From Acidobacteriota bacterium (lineage in GTDB: Bacteria; Acidobacteriota; Thermoanaerobaculia; Multivoradales; Multivoraceae), in assembly GCA_028875725.1 (NCBI GenBank), contig JAPPCR010000015.1, forward strand, positions 1-64,000: 64,000 nucleotides of DNA, read 5' to 3'. This document shows, one piece after another, positions 41,116 to 50,610 of the stretch (positions within the stretch are counted from its first letter, which is position 1; each line of letters begins with the position of its first letter). The notes beneath the pieces are model-generated. The model searched no databases and was not told the DNA's origin. It saw only the letters and a program-made list of their open reading frames with translations. A program made the position numbers and the translations under genes.

Positions 41116-43188
41116 ATGCCGGGAACTCGCATCGTCTCCGCCGGCTTCGCCGCAATCGCCCTCCTACTGACCGCGCCGGCCGCCGCCCAGCGCGGCGCCC
41201 CGGCCGGCGAGTGGCCGAGCTACGGCGGTGACGTAGGGTCGACCAAGTACTCGCCGCTCGATCAGATCGACGCCGCCAACTTCGGCGAACTCGAGGTCGC
41301 CTGGCGCTGGCGGTCGGTCGACGGTTTCCTCAGCAAGTCGGAGGCGGGCGGCGAGTGGTACGCCGACCGCGACGTCATCTTCAGCAGGCTGAAGGACGAC
41401 GATCCGCTGCTCTGGCGCGCCGGCCGCGCTCCCTTCATCCGCAACCTGAAGGCGACGCCGCTGATGCAGGAGGGGCTGCTCTTCCTGAACACGCCGATCT
41501 CGATCGGGGCCGCGGTCGACCCCGGCACCGGCCGGACGGTCTGGGCGTACAACCCGAAGAGCTACGAAAGCGGCACGACGACGATGACCGTGGTCTGGAA
41601 CCAGCGCGGCGTCGCGTACTGGACGAACGGAGAGGAAGGCGACGACGCGGACAGTCGCGTCTACTGGGGCACTGGCGACGGCTACCTGCTCTCGGTCGAT
41701 GCCCGTACCGGCCGCCCGAACGAGGACTTCGGAGACGGCGGCCGGGTCGACCTGATGGAAGACCTGCCGCGCGCGAACCGCGGCGAGCGGGACTACCTGA
41801 ACGCCCTGCTCTACTCGATGCAGTCGCCGCCGGTTGTGGTCCGGGACGTCGTCGTCACCGGCGCCTCGATCGCCGACCGCCGGATCACCAGGGAGTCGAT
41901 ACCCGGTTGGGTGCGCGGTTGGGACGCGCGCACAGGCGAGCTCCGCTGGGTGTTCCGCACGGTGCCCCAGGAGGGGGACGAAGGCGTCGAGACCTGGGAG
42001 GACGGGTCCTGGCGCTACTCCGGCAACGCGAACGTCTGGACGATGCTCTCGGGCGACAACGAGAACGGCATCGTCTACCTGCCCATCGGCACCGCGACGA
42101 ACGACTTCTACGGCGGCCACCGCCCGGGGGACAACCTCTACTCGGAGAGCCTGGTCGCGGTCGACGTAGAGACGGGCGAGAAGCTCTGGCACTTCCAGGC
42201 CGTCCGCCACGGCCTCTGGGACTACGACTTTCCGGCCGCGCCGACACTGATCGACCTCCCGGGCCGCGACGGCGCCGACTCCCGACAGATCGTCGCCCAG
42301 GTCAGCAAACAGGGTTTCCTCTACGTCTTCGACCGCGTCACGGGCGACCCGGTCTGGGAGATCGAGGACCGGCCGGTGCCTCCGGCGACGATGCCCGGCG
42401 ACACCGCCGCGCCGACCCAGCCCTTCCCGACGAAGCCGGCGCCGTTCGAGTACCAGGGCGTGACGGAGGACGACCTGGCCGACTTCACGCCGGAGATCAG
42501 GCAGATGGCCCTCGACGTGATCGCCGACTTCGAGATCGGGCCGCTCTACACGCCACCGTCGCTGCCGGTGCGAGGCGGCAAGCAGGGCACGATCTTCCGG
42601 CCGTCTGCCGGAGGCGGCGCGAACTGGTACGGCGCCGCGGTCGATCCGGAGACCGGCTGGCTCTACGTGCCGTCGCGGAACGCCTTCAGCATGGTCACCT
42701 TCTACACGCCCGACCCGCTCGAGGGCGGCACGCTCCGGTACACCCACGGTGGCCGCGGCAAGCGGCCCGAGATGCCGGAAGGCTTGCCCCTGTTCAAGCC
42801 CCCCTACACGCGGATGACCGCGATCGACCTGAAGTCCGGCGAGCACGTCTGGATGAAGCCGCTGGGCAACAACGACACGCTGCGCAACCACCCGCGCCTC
42901 AAGAACCTCGACCTGCCTCCGCTCGGCGGCGACACCTACACCGGACCGCTGCTGACGAAAACCCTGCTGATCCACGGCCAGCACGCTCCTGAGGACGACG
43001 GCGGTAACCGCCTCGTGGCCCGGGACAAGCGGACCGGCGACGTGCTCGCCGAAGTGCCGCTGCCGGCACGCGGACTCGGCACGCCAATGACCTACCTCTG
43101 GGAGGGCCGGCAGTACATCGCGCTGACGGTCGCCGGCAGGCGCGAGACGGACGGCGTGCCGGAGTTGATGGCGTTCGCGCTGCCTTGA
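41116..43188 (+). CDS. PQQ-dependent dehydrogenase (quinoprotein)
   Basis: 690 residues. Signal peptide (VSAGFAAIALLLTAPAAAQ). Beta-propeller repeats are typical of quinoprotein glucose/alcohol dehydrogenases: EWPSYGGDVGSTKYSPLDQI, WRAGRAPFIRNLKATPLM, GANWYGAAVDPETGWLYVPS and WEGRQYIALTVAGRR. It oxidises an alcohol or sugar in the periplasm and passes electrons to quinone or cytochrome. There are no N-terminal membrane helices as in membrane-bound Gcd. It starts 25 bases after the ABC cluster and may be co-transcribed. Confidence 0.88.
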   Translation: MPGTRIVSAGFAAIALLLTAPAAAQRGAPAGEWPSYGGDVGSTKYSPLDQIDAANFGELEVAWRWRSVDGFLSKSEAGGEWYADRDVIFSRLKDDDPLLWRAGRAPFIRNLKATPLMQEGLLFLNTPISIGAAVDPGTGRTVWAYNPKSYESGTTTMTVVWNQRGVAYWTNGEEGDDADSRVYWGTGDGYLLSVDARTGRPNEDFGDGGRVDLMEDLPRANRGERDYLNALLYSMQSPPVVVRDVVVTGASIADRRITRESIPGWVRGWDARTGELRWVFRTVPQEGDEGVETWEDGSWRYSGNANVWTMLSGDNENGIVYLPIGTATNDFYGGHRPGDNLYSESLVAVDVETGEKLWHFQAVRHGLWDYDFPAAPTLIDLPGRDGADSRQIVAQVSKQGFLYVFDRVTGDPVWEIEDRPVPPATMPGDTAAPTQPFPTKPAPFEYQGVTEDDLADFTPEIRQMALDVIADFEIGPLYTPPSLPVRGGKQGTIFRPSAGGGANWYGAAVDPETGWLYVPSRNAFSMVTFYTPDPLEGGTLRYTHGGRGKRPEMPEGLPLFKPPYTRMTAIDLKSGEHVWMKPLGNNDTLRNHPRLKNLDLPPLGGDTYTGPLLTKTLLIHGQHAPEDDGGNRLVARDKRTGDVLAEVPLPARGLGTPMTYLWEGRQYIALTVAGRRETDGVPELMAFALP

Positions 43189-43305
43189 CGTTGCGTGGGA
43201 CCGCCCGCCAAAGCGGGGCCGGCCTCGCGGCCGGCGCGTACACTTGGCCGCCTTCGGCGGCAGCGGGTCAGAAGACCCGCGCACCCAGCAACACGGAGAT
43301 CCACC

Positions 43306-44022
43306 ATGCGAAAGACCTTGATGCGGGCGATCCTGTCAGCCGTTCTCGCCGGGTGCGGCGGTAGCGGCGCCACGCCCAACGTCGCGGTCGTCGACGGCCC
43401 GGGAACCTCGTCGTTCAAGGGCGAGGTCTGGGCCGACAACTGGTTCGCCTTCTATCTGGGCGACCGCCTGATCATCGAGGATTCCGTTTCGATCACGACG
43501 GAGCGGTCGTTCAACGCCGAGGCCTTCGTCTTCAACGCCGACTACCCCCTGCAGCTCAACTTCGTCGCCAAGGACTTCAAGGAGAACGACACGGGTCTCG
43601 AGTACATCGGCCGCGGCAACCAGCAGATGGGCGACGGCGGACTCATTGCGCAGTTCACGGACGCCGCCACCGGGGGGCCTATCGCCGCGACCGACTCCGC
43701 CTGGCGCTGCCTCGCGATCCACGAGGCGCCACTCGACCGCGCCTGCCAGGACGAGGCCGATCCGGCGCCCGGCGTCGGCCCCTGCCAGTTCACGGCAACG
43801 GCGGAGCCCGAAGGCTGGCGGGAGCCTGGATTCGACGACAGCGAGTGGCCGTCAGCGGTCGAGCACAGCGCCGCGGCGGTCAGGCCGAAAGGCGGCTACG
43901 ACGCGATCGACTGGCGGAACGACGCGCGCCTGATCTGGTCGGCCGACCTCGAGACGCAGAACACGCTGCTATGTCGCTTGACGGTGTCGCAACCCCCAGT
44001 ACCGATAGGGCGCCGGCCTTAA
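43306..44022 (+). CDS. Hypothetical lipoprotein
   Basis: 238 residues. The signal ends in SAVLAGCGG, a good lipobox with Cys as the +1 residue. The first part (EVWADNWFAFYLGDRLIIEDSVS to LQLNFVAKDFKENDTGLEYIG) and the second (CQFTATAEPEGWREPGFDDSEW) look like two beta-rich, perhaps carbohydrate-binding-like, halves. I do not recognise the family. The stop codon falls in the loop of the terminator hairpin. Confidence 0.7.
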   Translation: MRKTLMRAILSAVLAGCGGSGATPNVAVVDGPGTSSFKGEVWADNWFAFYLGDRLIIEDSVSITTERSFNAEAFVFNADYPLQLNFVAKDFKENDTGLEYIGRGNQQMGDGGLIAQFTDAATGGPIAATDSAWRCLAIHEAPLDRACQDEADPAPGVGPCQFTATAEPEGWREPGFDDSEWPSAVEHSAAAVRPKGGYDAIDWRNDARLIWSADLETQNTLLCRLTVSQPPVPIGRRP

Positions 44023-44040
44023 CGGCCGGCGCCTTCTCTT
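44009..44040. terminator. Bidirectional intrinsic terminator
   Basis: GGCGCCGGCC and GGCCGGCGCC (44009-44018, 44024-44033) form a perfect 10-base-pair stem with a TTAAC loop, followed by TTCTCTT. It lies between convergent genes. The TAA stop of the lipoprotein gene (44020-44022) is inside the loop. Confidence 0.85.
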
Positions 44041-44047
44041 CCCCGGG

Positions 44048-44827
44048 TCAGCGTTTCGCCATGAAGGCGGCGACGGCTTCGCGGTGAGCGTCGCTCGCGT
44101 AGGCCGCGTTCAGTTCTTCCATTTCGCGGCGGTGGACTTCGTCCAGGTCATGCGATGAGCCGTTCTTCGTCAACAACCGCTTGATGGCGCGAAGCGAACT
44201 GTCGGCGTTCTCGCCGATCCGGGCGGCGATCTCGAACGCCCGCTGCAGCGTCTCGTCGTGCGGCACGACGGCGTTCGCGAACCCCATCGCCTCGAGTTCC
44301 GGTGCGTCGTAGAGACGTCCGGTCAGGCACATCTCGCTCGCCTTCGCCCAGCCGACCCGCTGCATCAGGAAATGGGAGGAGCAGAGCTCCGGCACCAGCC
44401 CCATCCGGACGAAGAACATACCGACGCGGGCGCGTTCCGAGAGCACGATGACGTCGAATGGCAGGGCCAGCGTGATCCCGACGCCGACGGCTACGCCGTT
44501 GATCGCGGCGATCATCGGCTTCGACTCCCGCACTAGTTCCACCCAGGGGCGCGCCGGCCTGCGGTCGGCCTCCGCCCCGGCCTCGCCGCCGTCGAGCCGG
44601 GCCTTGAATTGCGCTCCGATGTCGGCGCCGGCGCAGAACCCTCGTCCGGCACCGGTGACCACGATGGCCGCCAACTCGGGGTCCTCGTTGGCGGCTTCGA
44701 TCGCGTCCACCAGCTCGAGGTTCATCTGCCGGGTCCAGGCGTTCAACTTGTCCGGCCGGTTCAGGGTGACGATGCGGGTACGGCCCCGGTCCTCGACCAG
44801 GATCTGCTCGTAGTTCGGCGCGGTCAT
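44048..44827 (-). CDS. Enoyl-CoA hydratase/isomerase family protein
   Basis: 259 residues, crotonase fold. The oxyanion-hole segments are TGAGRGFCAGADIGAQF and PMIAAINGVAVGVGITLAL. E of FVRMGLVPELCSSHFL is in the catalytic position. Probably acts in fatty-acid or amino-acid CoA-ester degradation; the exact substrate is unknown. It lies 51 bases after the CcmC-like gene on the same strand. Confidence 0.9.
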   Translation of the reverse strand: MTAPNYEQILVEDRGRTRIVTLNRPDKLNAWTRQMNLELVDAIEAANEDPELAAIVVTGAGRGFCAGADIGAQFKARLDGGEAGAEADRRPARPWVELVRESKPMIAAINGVAVGVGITLALPFDVIVLSERARVGMFFVRMGLVPELCSSHFLMQRVGWAKASEMCLTGRLYDAPELEAMGFANAVVPHDETLQRAFEIAARIGENADSSLRAIKRLLTKNGSSHDLDEVHRREMEELNAAYASDAHREAVAAFMAKR

Positions 44828-44878
44828 GAAAGGTCTCCTGATCAGCCCTTGGTGAAACTGTGCGGCTCGCGGCAGCGC

Positions 44879-45586
44879 TCAGGCTCCGCCCCGTACCGGC
44901 TCGATGCGCGGTGGCGGCGCGGTCGCCTCGGCCTGCCGCCGCGCCAGGGAAATTCGGGCACGGCGCGCCACGAACCAGACGCAGACAAGGAAGAGGGCGA
45001 TCGCGTTGATCCTGAGCGGAAGGATCATCGTCGTGTGCACCGTCTCCGGCGACGACTGCATCTGGTGGATGCTCCGCCACCAGTTGACCGAGTAGTAGAC
45101 GAGGGGCGCGTTGACCGAGGCGACGATGCTCGCCGCCGCCGTCCAGGGCGCTCGCCGGTGCTCTTCGGCGAAGCGGCGGAGCGCCAGTACGCCCAGGAAG
45201 GTCAGCCACATGACGAAGGTGAAGGTCAGCCGCGGATCCCAGGCCCAGTAGACGCCCCAGGTCGGCTTGGCCCAGACGATGCCGGAGAGAAGCCCGGCCG
45301 TCTCCAGCACCACGCCGACCTCGATCACGCCGACCAGCATGCCGTCGATCCAGGCCTTGCGCTTCCACAGCGAAGCCGCGCCCACGAAGCCGGCGCCGAA
45401 GAAACAGAGCAGCGCGTTCCACTGCAGCGGCACGTGGACGTAGAGGATGCGGTAGACCTCGCCCATGAAGCGCTCGGTGGGCGCCACGAACAGCCCGAGG
45501 TAGACGCCCGCGATCAGCGCGGCCAGCCCCGTCAAGCCAAACCAATGCTCCCAGGCCCAGGCGCGCCTGGTTTCGGCGGTTGTCAT
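44879..45586 (-). CDS. Heme exporter/cytochrome c assembly protein (CcmC/CcsA-like)
   Basis: 235 residues, six predicted helices. The tryptophan-rich heme-binding motif WGVYWAWDPRLTFTF (WWD domain) is present, with flanking His residues in ILYVHVPLQW and WWRSIHQM. It delivers heme to the periplasm for c-type cytochrome maturation. No other ccm genes are adjacent. Confidence 0.9.
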   Translation of the reverse strand: MTTAETRRAWAWEHWFGLTGLAALIAGVYLGLFVAPTERFMGEVYRILYVHVPLQWNALLCFFGAGFVGAASLWKRKAWIDGMLVGVIEVGVVLETAGLLSGIVWAKPTWGVYWAWDPRLTFTFVMWLTFLGVLALRRFAEEHRRAPWTAAASIVASVNAPLVYYSVNWWRSIHQMQSSPETVHTTMILPLRINAIALFLVCVWFVARRARISLARRQAEATAPPPRIEPVRGGA

Positions 45587-45676
45587 CGCGCCGGGACGTT
45601 AGCACCGGAGGCCCTCACCCCAGCATGCCCCTGATACGGTCTGCGCTCGGTTCAGCGACGGAGGAGTCAGGCGAAG

Positions 45677-46570
45677 ATGACGGAATCGGCACACAACCTC
45701 GGCCGGCTGGGAGTCTGGGCCGGCCTCGACGGCCTCTCCGCGCCCCAGGCGGCCGAGTTCGCCGCCAGTATCGAGGCCCAGGGCTACGGCGCGCTGTGGA
45801 CGCCGGAGGCGATCGGCCGCGACCCGTTCGCTCTGGTCGCCTACCTCGGCGCCCGCACGGAACGCATCACCCACGCCACCGGGATCGCGAACATCTACGC
45901 CCGCGACGCCATGACGACGAAAGCTGTGCACAAGACGCTGTCCGAGATGCTGCCGGGCCGCTTCGTCCTCGGCCTCGGCGTCTCCCACCCGCACCTGGTC
46001 ACCCACCTGCGCGGGCACGAGTACAAGCCGCCGGTGCCGAAGATGCGCGAGTACCTGGAGGCGGTCGGCAAGGCGTTCTACCGGGGCCCCGAACCTGCGC
46101 AGGAAGCGCCGATCGTGATCGCCGCGCTCCGGCCGCTCATGCTGAAACTGGCCGCCACCGACGCCGACGGCGCTCACCCCTACCTGGTGACGCCCGAGCA
46201 CACGCGACAAGCGCGCGAGATCATGGGCGCTGGGCCGCTCCTCTGCCCCGAGCAGAAGGTGATCCTGACCACGGACGCCGAGGCGGCCCGCAAGATCGGC
46301 CGCGCCAACCTCTACGTCTACCTGCGGGCCCCGAACTACCAGAACAGCCTGCTGGAGCTGGGCTACACAGAGGACGACTGGCAGGAGTTCCAGGCCAGCG
46401 ACCGTCTGGTCGACGCCCTGGTCGCCTGGGGCACCGAGGATCAGGTCCGCGAGCGCATTCAGGCCCACTGGGACGCCGGCGCCGACCACGTCTGCATCCA
46501 GGCGTTCCGCCCCGACGGCAAGCCCGGAGCGGACCTCGACGCCCTGGCGAAGCTCGCGCCCGGCCGCTGA
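45677..46570 (+). CDS. LLM-class (probable F420-dependent) oxidoreductase
   Basis: 297 residues, TIM-barrel luciferase-like family. LGRLGVWAGLDGLSAPQAAEFAASIEAQGYGALWTPEAIGRDPF at the N-terminus and RFVLGLGVSHPHLVTHLRG are typical of TIGR03620-type F420 enzymes. Substrate unknown. It stands alone between a ccmC-like gene and a lipoprotein gene. Confidence 0.85.
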   Translation: MTESAHNLGRLGVWAGLDGLSAPQAAEFAASIEAQGYGALWTPEAIGRDPFALVAYLGARTERITHATGIANIYARDAMTTKAVHKTLSEMLPGRFVLGLGVSHPHLVTHLRGHEYKPPVPKMREYLEAVGKAFYRGPEPAQEAPIVIAALRPLMLKLAATDADGAHPYLVTPEHTRQAREIMGAGPLLCPEQKVILTTDAEAARKIGRANLYVYLRAPNYQNSLLELGYTEDDWQEFQASDRLVDALVAWGTEDQVRERIQAHWDAGADHVCIQAFRPDGKPGADLDALAKLAPGR

Positions 46571-46600
46571 CGCCAGCCATCGAAACGAAGGAGAACGAGC

Positions 46601-47803
46601 ATGAAGAACCGCCACACCGCCTCTCTCATCGTGACCGTCGCCCTGCTGGCGCTGGCCGCACTCGCCTGCGCCCCGGCCGAGGAAGCCCCCGAACCGGTCG
46701 ACCTCGAGGCGCCGCTCGCCGACCTCGGGGAAGGCTGGAACACGATCACGCCGGGTGGAAGCACGACCTGCTCCGACGGTTCGCCGTTCCGGTTCTTCGT
46801 CCGCAAGGCCGATCCGACCCGGCTCGTCTTCTACCTCCAGGGCGGAGGCGGCTGCTGGACCGCCGAGACCTGCGACCCGCAGGGCCGGCCGACCTACACG
46901 ATGACCGCCATCGAGGAGATGCGCTCTCCGAGCGGCACGGAGCCCGAGGAAGGCGCGGCCCACGGCATCGCCGCCTTCAACCACCCCGACAACCCGTTCG
47001 CCGACCACAGCTTCGTCTTCGTGCCCTACTGCACCGGCGACGTCCACATCGGCGACAGCGACACGGTCTACGAGGCGGCGGCCACCGAGGATGCGCCGGC
47101 GCGCGAGTTCACCATCCACCACCGCGGCTACACGAACGGCCGGGCGGCTCTCGACTGGACCTACGAGCACTTCCTGGGTCCCGAGACGGTGTTCATCACC
47201 GGTTCGAGCGCCGGCTCGATCCCTTCGCCGGTCTACGCCCGCCACTTCGCGGAGAACTACCCCGACGCCCGCGTCACCGCCCTCGGCGACGGCGCCGGCG
47301 GCTACCGCAACCTCTCCGACGGCCGACCGCACGAGTCCTGGGGAACGCTCGCCGCGCTCTCCCACTTCGAGAACATGAACGAGGTCGACACCGACAGCTT
47401 CTCGTTCGAGGCGCTGTACATCCAGGCCGCCAAGGCCCATCCCGAGGCGATGTTCACGCGCTACGACACCGCGGAAGACGACGTCCAGATTCAGTTCCTG
47501 GAGATTGCCGGCACCGATGTCAGTGGCGGTCTGCAGCCGCTGCTCGACGCGAACGAGTCCGACATCGACGCGGCGCTCGAGGGCCAGGACAACTACCGGA
47601 GCTACATCGCGGCGGGCGAACTGCACACGATCATGCTGCGGCCCCAGTTCTACACGTACGAATCGGACGGCGTGAAGATTCGCGACTGGGTCGCGTCGCT
47701 CGCCGCCGGCGAAGCGGTCGACGACGTCCACTGCGGCGACTGCACGGGCTCGCCCGTGCCGGAGTCTGAACCGGTGGAAGGCGGCGAAGCGACGGGGCCG
47801 TAG
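46601..47803 (+). CDS. Pectinacetylesterase-family lipoprotein
   Basis: 400 residues. Lipobox LAALACAP. The pectinacetylesterase/Notum fold motifs are seen: LVFYLQGGGGCWTAETC, VPYCTGDVHIGDS, the nucleophile elbow ITGSSAGSIPSPV and GDGAGGYRN. Expected to be a serine carboxylesterase acting on acetylated glycans or lipids outside the cytoplasm. Ends with an acidic tail. Confidence 0.85.
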   Translation: MKNRHTASLIVTVALLALAALACAPAEEAPEPVDLEAPLADLGEGWNTITPGGSTTCSDGSPFRFFVRKADPTRLVFYLQGGGGCWTAETCDPQGRPTYTMTAIEEMRSPSGTEPEEGAAHGIAAFNHPDNPFADHSFVFVPYCTGDVHIGDSDTVYEAAATEDAPAREFTIHHRGYTNGRAALDWTYEHFLGPETVFITGSSAGSIPSPVYARHFAENYPDARVTALGDGAGGYRNLSDGRPHESWGTLAALSHFENMNEVDTDSFSFEALYIQAAKAHPEAMFTRYDTAEDDVQIQFLEIAGTDVSGGLQPLLDANESDIDAALEGQDNYRSYIAAGELHTIMLRPQFYTYESDGVKIRDWVASLAAGEAVDDVHCGDCTGSPVPESEPVEGGEATGP

Positions 47804-47839
47804 AAAGGTCGGCCTTCGGCCCGCGTTTCAAGGCAGTTC

Positions 47840-48973
47840 CTACTCCGGGAAGAGGCTCCGATCGATGCCCGGGATGATCTTCAGCGCGTTGCGGAAGTAG
47901 ACCTTCTCCAGCACCTCGTCGGACAGGCCGAGGCCGTACATCTTCCAGTGGGCGTGACGCTTCCGGTAGTAGTCGAAGTACTCGTCCCGCGTCTCCAGCA
48001 CCCGGAAGTAGACGTGGTAGCCCTCGATCGGGTCCCACGAGTCCTTGCCCATCAGGACGCGGTCCTGGTACTTCTCCATGAAAGCGGCGCCCGTGATCGG
48101 CTGCCGGCCGAGTTCGGCGAGGACAGCCCCGAGTTCCGTGTAGACGTTCGGTAGCTCGTCGAGCAGCTTGCCGAGCCGCGCCAGGTCGTTGCCGAACCAG
48201 CCGAGATGGGCGTTGAGGAAGATCGTGTCCGGATGGTTGCGGAACAGGTTGTGCTGCTCGCTCATCGTCTGCTCGAAGGAGGCGAAGCGCTCGGGATCGT
48301 CGCGACGGCGGTTCGGGAACATCTTGAGTTCGAGCCAGCGCTCGTTGTGCTCGTCCCAGGGATCCCAGAACGCCGACGGCTCGCCGACGTGGATCAGGAC
48401 CGGAATACCCAGCTCACCCGCCTTGTCCCACACCGGAGCGATCCGCGGGTCGTCGGCCGCCACCCGCTTGCCGTGGATGTCGGTCTGGAACATGCTGAGG
48501 TTCTTGTAGATCTTGAGACCCCGCGCGCCGGCGTCGTAGTCGGCCTGGAGTTGTGCCGCCGCCTTCTTGCCCCAGCCGGGTTCACCGATGCCCGAGAAGT
48601 CGACGTTCGCGTAGACGACGAAGCGGTTCGGGTAGCGGCCCTTCGTCGCGGCGAGGTTCGCCTTGAGATCCTCCCCGCTTTGGCCGCTCAGGTTGACGAA
48701 CACGGCCATGTTCATCGCGTCCATCTGCTTGACCATCTGGTCGATCCGTGCCGGATCCCGGGCGCGCAGGTGGCCGTGGGCGTCGACGAAGGGGAACTTC
48801 GCGCGGGTCACCGGTGCGCCCGGCACCTTGAGCGTGGACCGCGGCTCGTATGCCTCCACGGTCATGTCTTGGCCGGCAGCCGGCAGCGCCGCTGCGAGCA
48901 GCAGGGAGGCGAGCACGAACCACCTCGAACCAGCGATGCGAAGCGACGCGTTCGAACGATATGTGACCGGCAT
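47840..48973 (-). CDS. Exported amidohydrolase (amidohydrolase_2 family)
   Basis: 377 residues. Signal-like N-terminus (WFVLASLLLAAALPAAGQ). Metal ligands HxH in PFVDAHGHLRARDP and further His in PVLIHVGEPSAFW and LNAHLGWFG fit the ACMSD/amidohydrolase_2 group. Substrate unknown. Confidence 0.85.
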   Translation of the reverse strand: MPVTYRSNASLRIAGSRWFVLASLLLAAALPAAGQDMTVEAYEPRSTLKVPGAPVTRAKFPFVDAHGHLRARDPARIDQMVKQMDAMNMAVFVNLSGQSGEDLKANLAATKGRYPNRFVVYANVDFSGIGEPGWGKKAAAQLQADYDAGARGLKIYKNLSMFQTDIHGKRVAADDPRIAPVWDKAGELGIPVLIHVGEPSAFWDPWDEHNERWLELKMFPNRRRDDPERFASFEQTMSEQHNLFRNHPDTIFLNAHLGWFGNDLARLGKLLDELPNVYTELGAVLAELGRQPITGAAFMEKYQDRVLMGKDSWDPIEGYHVYFRVLETRDEYFDYYRKRHAHWKMYGLGLSDEVLEKVYFRNALKIIPGIDRSLFPE

Positions 48974-49070
48974 CTTCTGTTCCTCAGCTTCCCTGGTGGA
49001 TCGTCGAAGGCATCAAGGCCGTCGGAGTCTACGGCATGGGACCGTCACCCAGGCGCGTATACTCGCCACG

Positions 49071-49349
49071 ATGTCCATCGTGCGCGCCGCCGAGGTCGTC
49101 GTGCTGCTCTGCACCGTGTACATCGCCTGCGGGCTGGTCTTCGCGCCGCTCTTCGCCTGGCGCGGCGCCGGACGCATTGATCCCGCCGCGAAAACGGCCG
49201 GGCTCGGGTTCCGCCTGATCATCCTCCCCGGCGTCGTCGCGCTGTGGCCCGTGCTGCTCTGGCGCTGGCGCGCCGGTCGGCAACCTCCGCCGGAAAGGAA
49301 CGCGCACCGCGACGCAGCCGCCGGCAGAGCGGGACAGGGCGCCGGATGA
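49071..49349 (+). CDS. Small membrane protein, start of a lipid/redox operon
   Basis: 92 residues with two hydrophobic helices (EVVVLLCTVYIACGLVFAPLF and LGFRLIILPGVVALWPVLLW). The C-terminus is short and charged. Its stop overlaps the next ATG (ATGA). I do not recognise a family. As the first of seven overlapping genes, it may help assemble the ferric-reductase/Rieske protein. Confidence 0.65.
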   Translation: MSIVRAAEVVVLLCTVYIACGLVFAPLFAWRGAGRIDPAAKTAGLGFRLIILPGVVALWPVLLWRWRAGRQPPPERNAHRDAAAGRAGQGAG

Positions 49350-49525
49350 TCCGCGCCCTGCGGCGGCGGCACCGCCTCGTCTGGACGGTGCTGTTCCCCA
49401 TCCTGGCGGTCCTGCTCGCCGCCGCCATCCTCCTCCGTCCCGAGCCGCCGCTCGTGGAGACCCTGCCCGAAGCACGCGCGTACATGCAAGACGAAACCGA
49501 ACCACAGCGGAATGAAGATCCGTGA
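49346..49525 (+). CDS. Small single-pass membrane protein
   Basis: 59 residues: short basic N-terminus, one helix (LVWTVLFPILAVLLAAAILL), then an acidic tail. It overlaps its neighbours on both sides by four bases, which argues for real translation despite the small size. Function unknown; possibly an accessory subunit of the reductase encoded next. Confidence 0.6.
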   Translation: MIRALRRRHRLVWTVLFPILAVLLAAAILLRPEPPLVETLPEARAYMQDETEPQRNEDP

Positions 49526-50592
49526 GCGCCGGATACCAGGCGGTCCTCTGGAACCGCAACAAGAAGCTCTACGACCTGATCATCGCCGTGGGCGTGGTGA
49601 TCTTCCTGGGCCTATTCGTCGGCATCGGCATCGCGACCAGAACCCAGGCGACGATCGAGACCCTGCTGATTCGCGGCTTCGGCGCCGGCGCGCTGCTGCT
49701 GCTGCACGTCGTGCTCGCCATCGGCCCGCTCTGCCGGCTGGACGGGCGGTTCCTGCCCCTGCTCTACAACCGCCGCCACCTCGGCGTCTGCACGTTCCTG
49801 CTGGCCCTGGCTCACGGCGGGTTCTCGATCGTCCAGTTCCACGGCCTCGGGGTCTTCAACCCGCTGGTCAGCGTGCTGGCGAGCAATGGGAACTACGACA
49901 GCCTGACCCAGTTCCCGTTCCAGGCGCTCGGCCTCGCGGCGCTGGTCATCCTGTTTCTGCTGGCGGCGACCTCGCACGACTTCTGGCTCGCGAACCTGAC
50001 GGCGCCGGTCTGGAAGTCGCTTCACATGCTGGTCTACGTGGCGTACGGCCTGATCCTGGTCCACGTGGCGCTGGGGAGCCTCCAGGTTCCAGAGCGGCCG
50101 CCGGCGCTGGCCGTCCTGCTGGGCATCGGCTTCGCCGGCATCGCCTCGTTGCACCTCGTGGCCGGCTGGCGCGAACGTGCCCTGGCGCCGCCCACCGAAG
50201 CGGAGGGCTCCGCAGTCAACGTCTGCGCCGTCTCCGACATCCCCCTCGACCGGGCCCGGATCTTCCTCCTCAGCGGCGAGCGGGTGGCCGTGTTTCGCTA
50301 TCGAGCGGACGGCGGCGAACGGATCGCGGCCGTCTCCAACGTCTGCCAGCACCAGAACGGCCCGCTGGGCGAAGGCCGGGTCATCGACGGCTGCATCACC
50401 TGCCCGTGGCATGGTTACCAGTACCGTCCCGAGGACGGCTGTTCGCCGCCACCGTTCACCGAGACGATTCCGACCTTCAACGTTCGCGTGGCGGGGGGTC
50501 GGGTGCTGGTCGATCCGCTGCCCAATCCGCCCGGAACGCATGCTGAACCGGCACGGCTCGGCACCGCGTCCGGCGCCGGGGAGCCCTCGTGA
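49522..50592 (+). CDS. Ferric-reductase-like membrane protein fused to Rieske domain
   Basis: 356 residues, GTG start in the previous stop (GTGA). About six helices with paired His (LLLHVVLAIG, LALAHGGFSIVQFHG, SLHMLVYVAYGLILVHVAL) match a ferric-reductase/cytochrome-b-type heme domain. The C-terminal third is a Rieske [2Fe-2S] fold with VCQHQNGPLGEG and ITCPWHGYQYRP (CxH and CxxH). It should move electrons across the membrane; the acceptor is unknown. Position suggests it supplies electrons to the lipid-modification genes downstream. Confidence 0.85.
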   Translation: MSAGYQAVLWNRNKKLYDLIIAVGVVIFLGLFVGIGIATRTQATIETLLIRGFGAGALLLLHVVLAIGPLCRLDGRFLPLLYNRRHLGVCTFLLALAHGGFSIVQFHGLGVFNPLVSVLASNGNYDSLTQFPFQALGLAALVILFLLAATSHDFWLANLTAPVWKSLHMLVYVAYGLILVHVALGSLQVPERPPALAVLLGIGFAGIASLHLVAGWRERALAPPTEAEGSAVNVCAVSDIPLDRARIFLLSGERVAVFRYRADGGERIAAVSNVCQHQNGPLGEGRVIDGCITCPWHGYQYRPEDGCSPPPFTETIPTFNVRVAGGRVLVDPLPNPPGTHAEPARLGTASGAGEPS

Positions 50593-50610
50593 CCGGCGAG
50601 CGCCACAACG

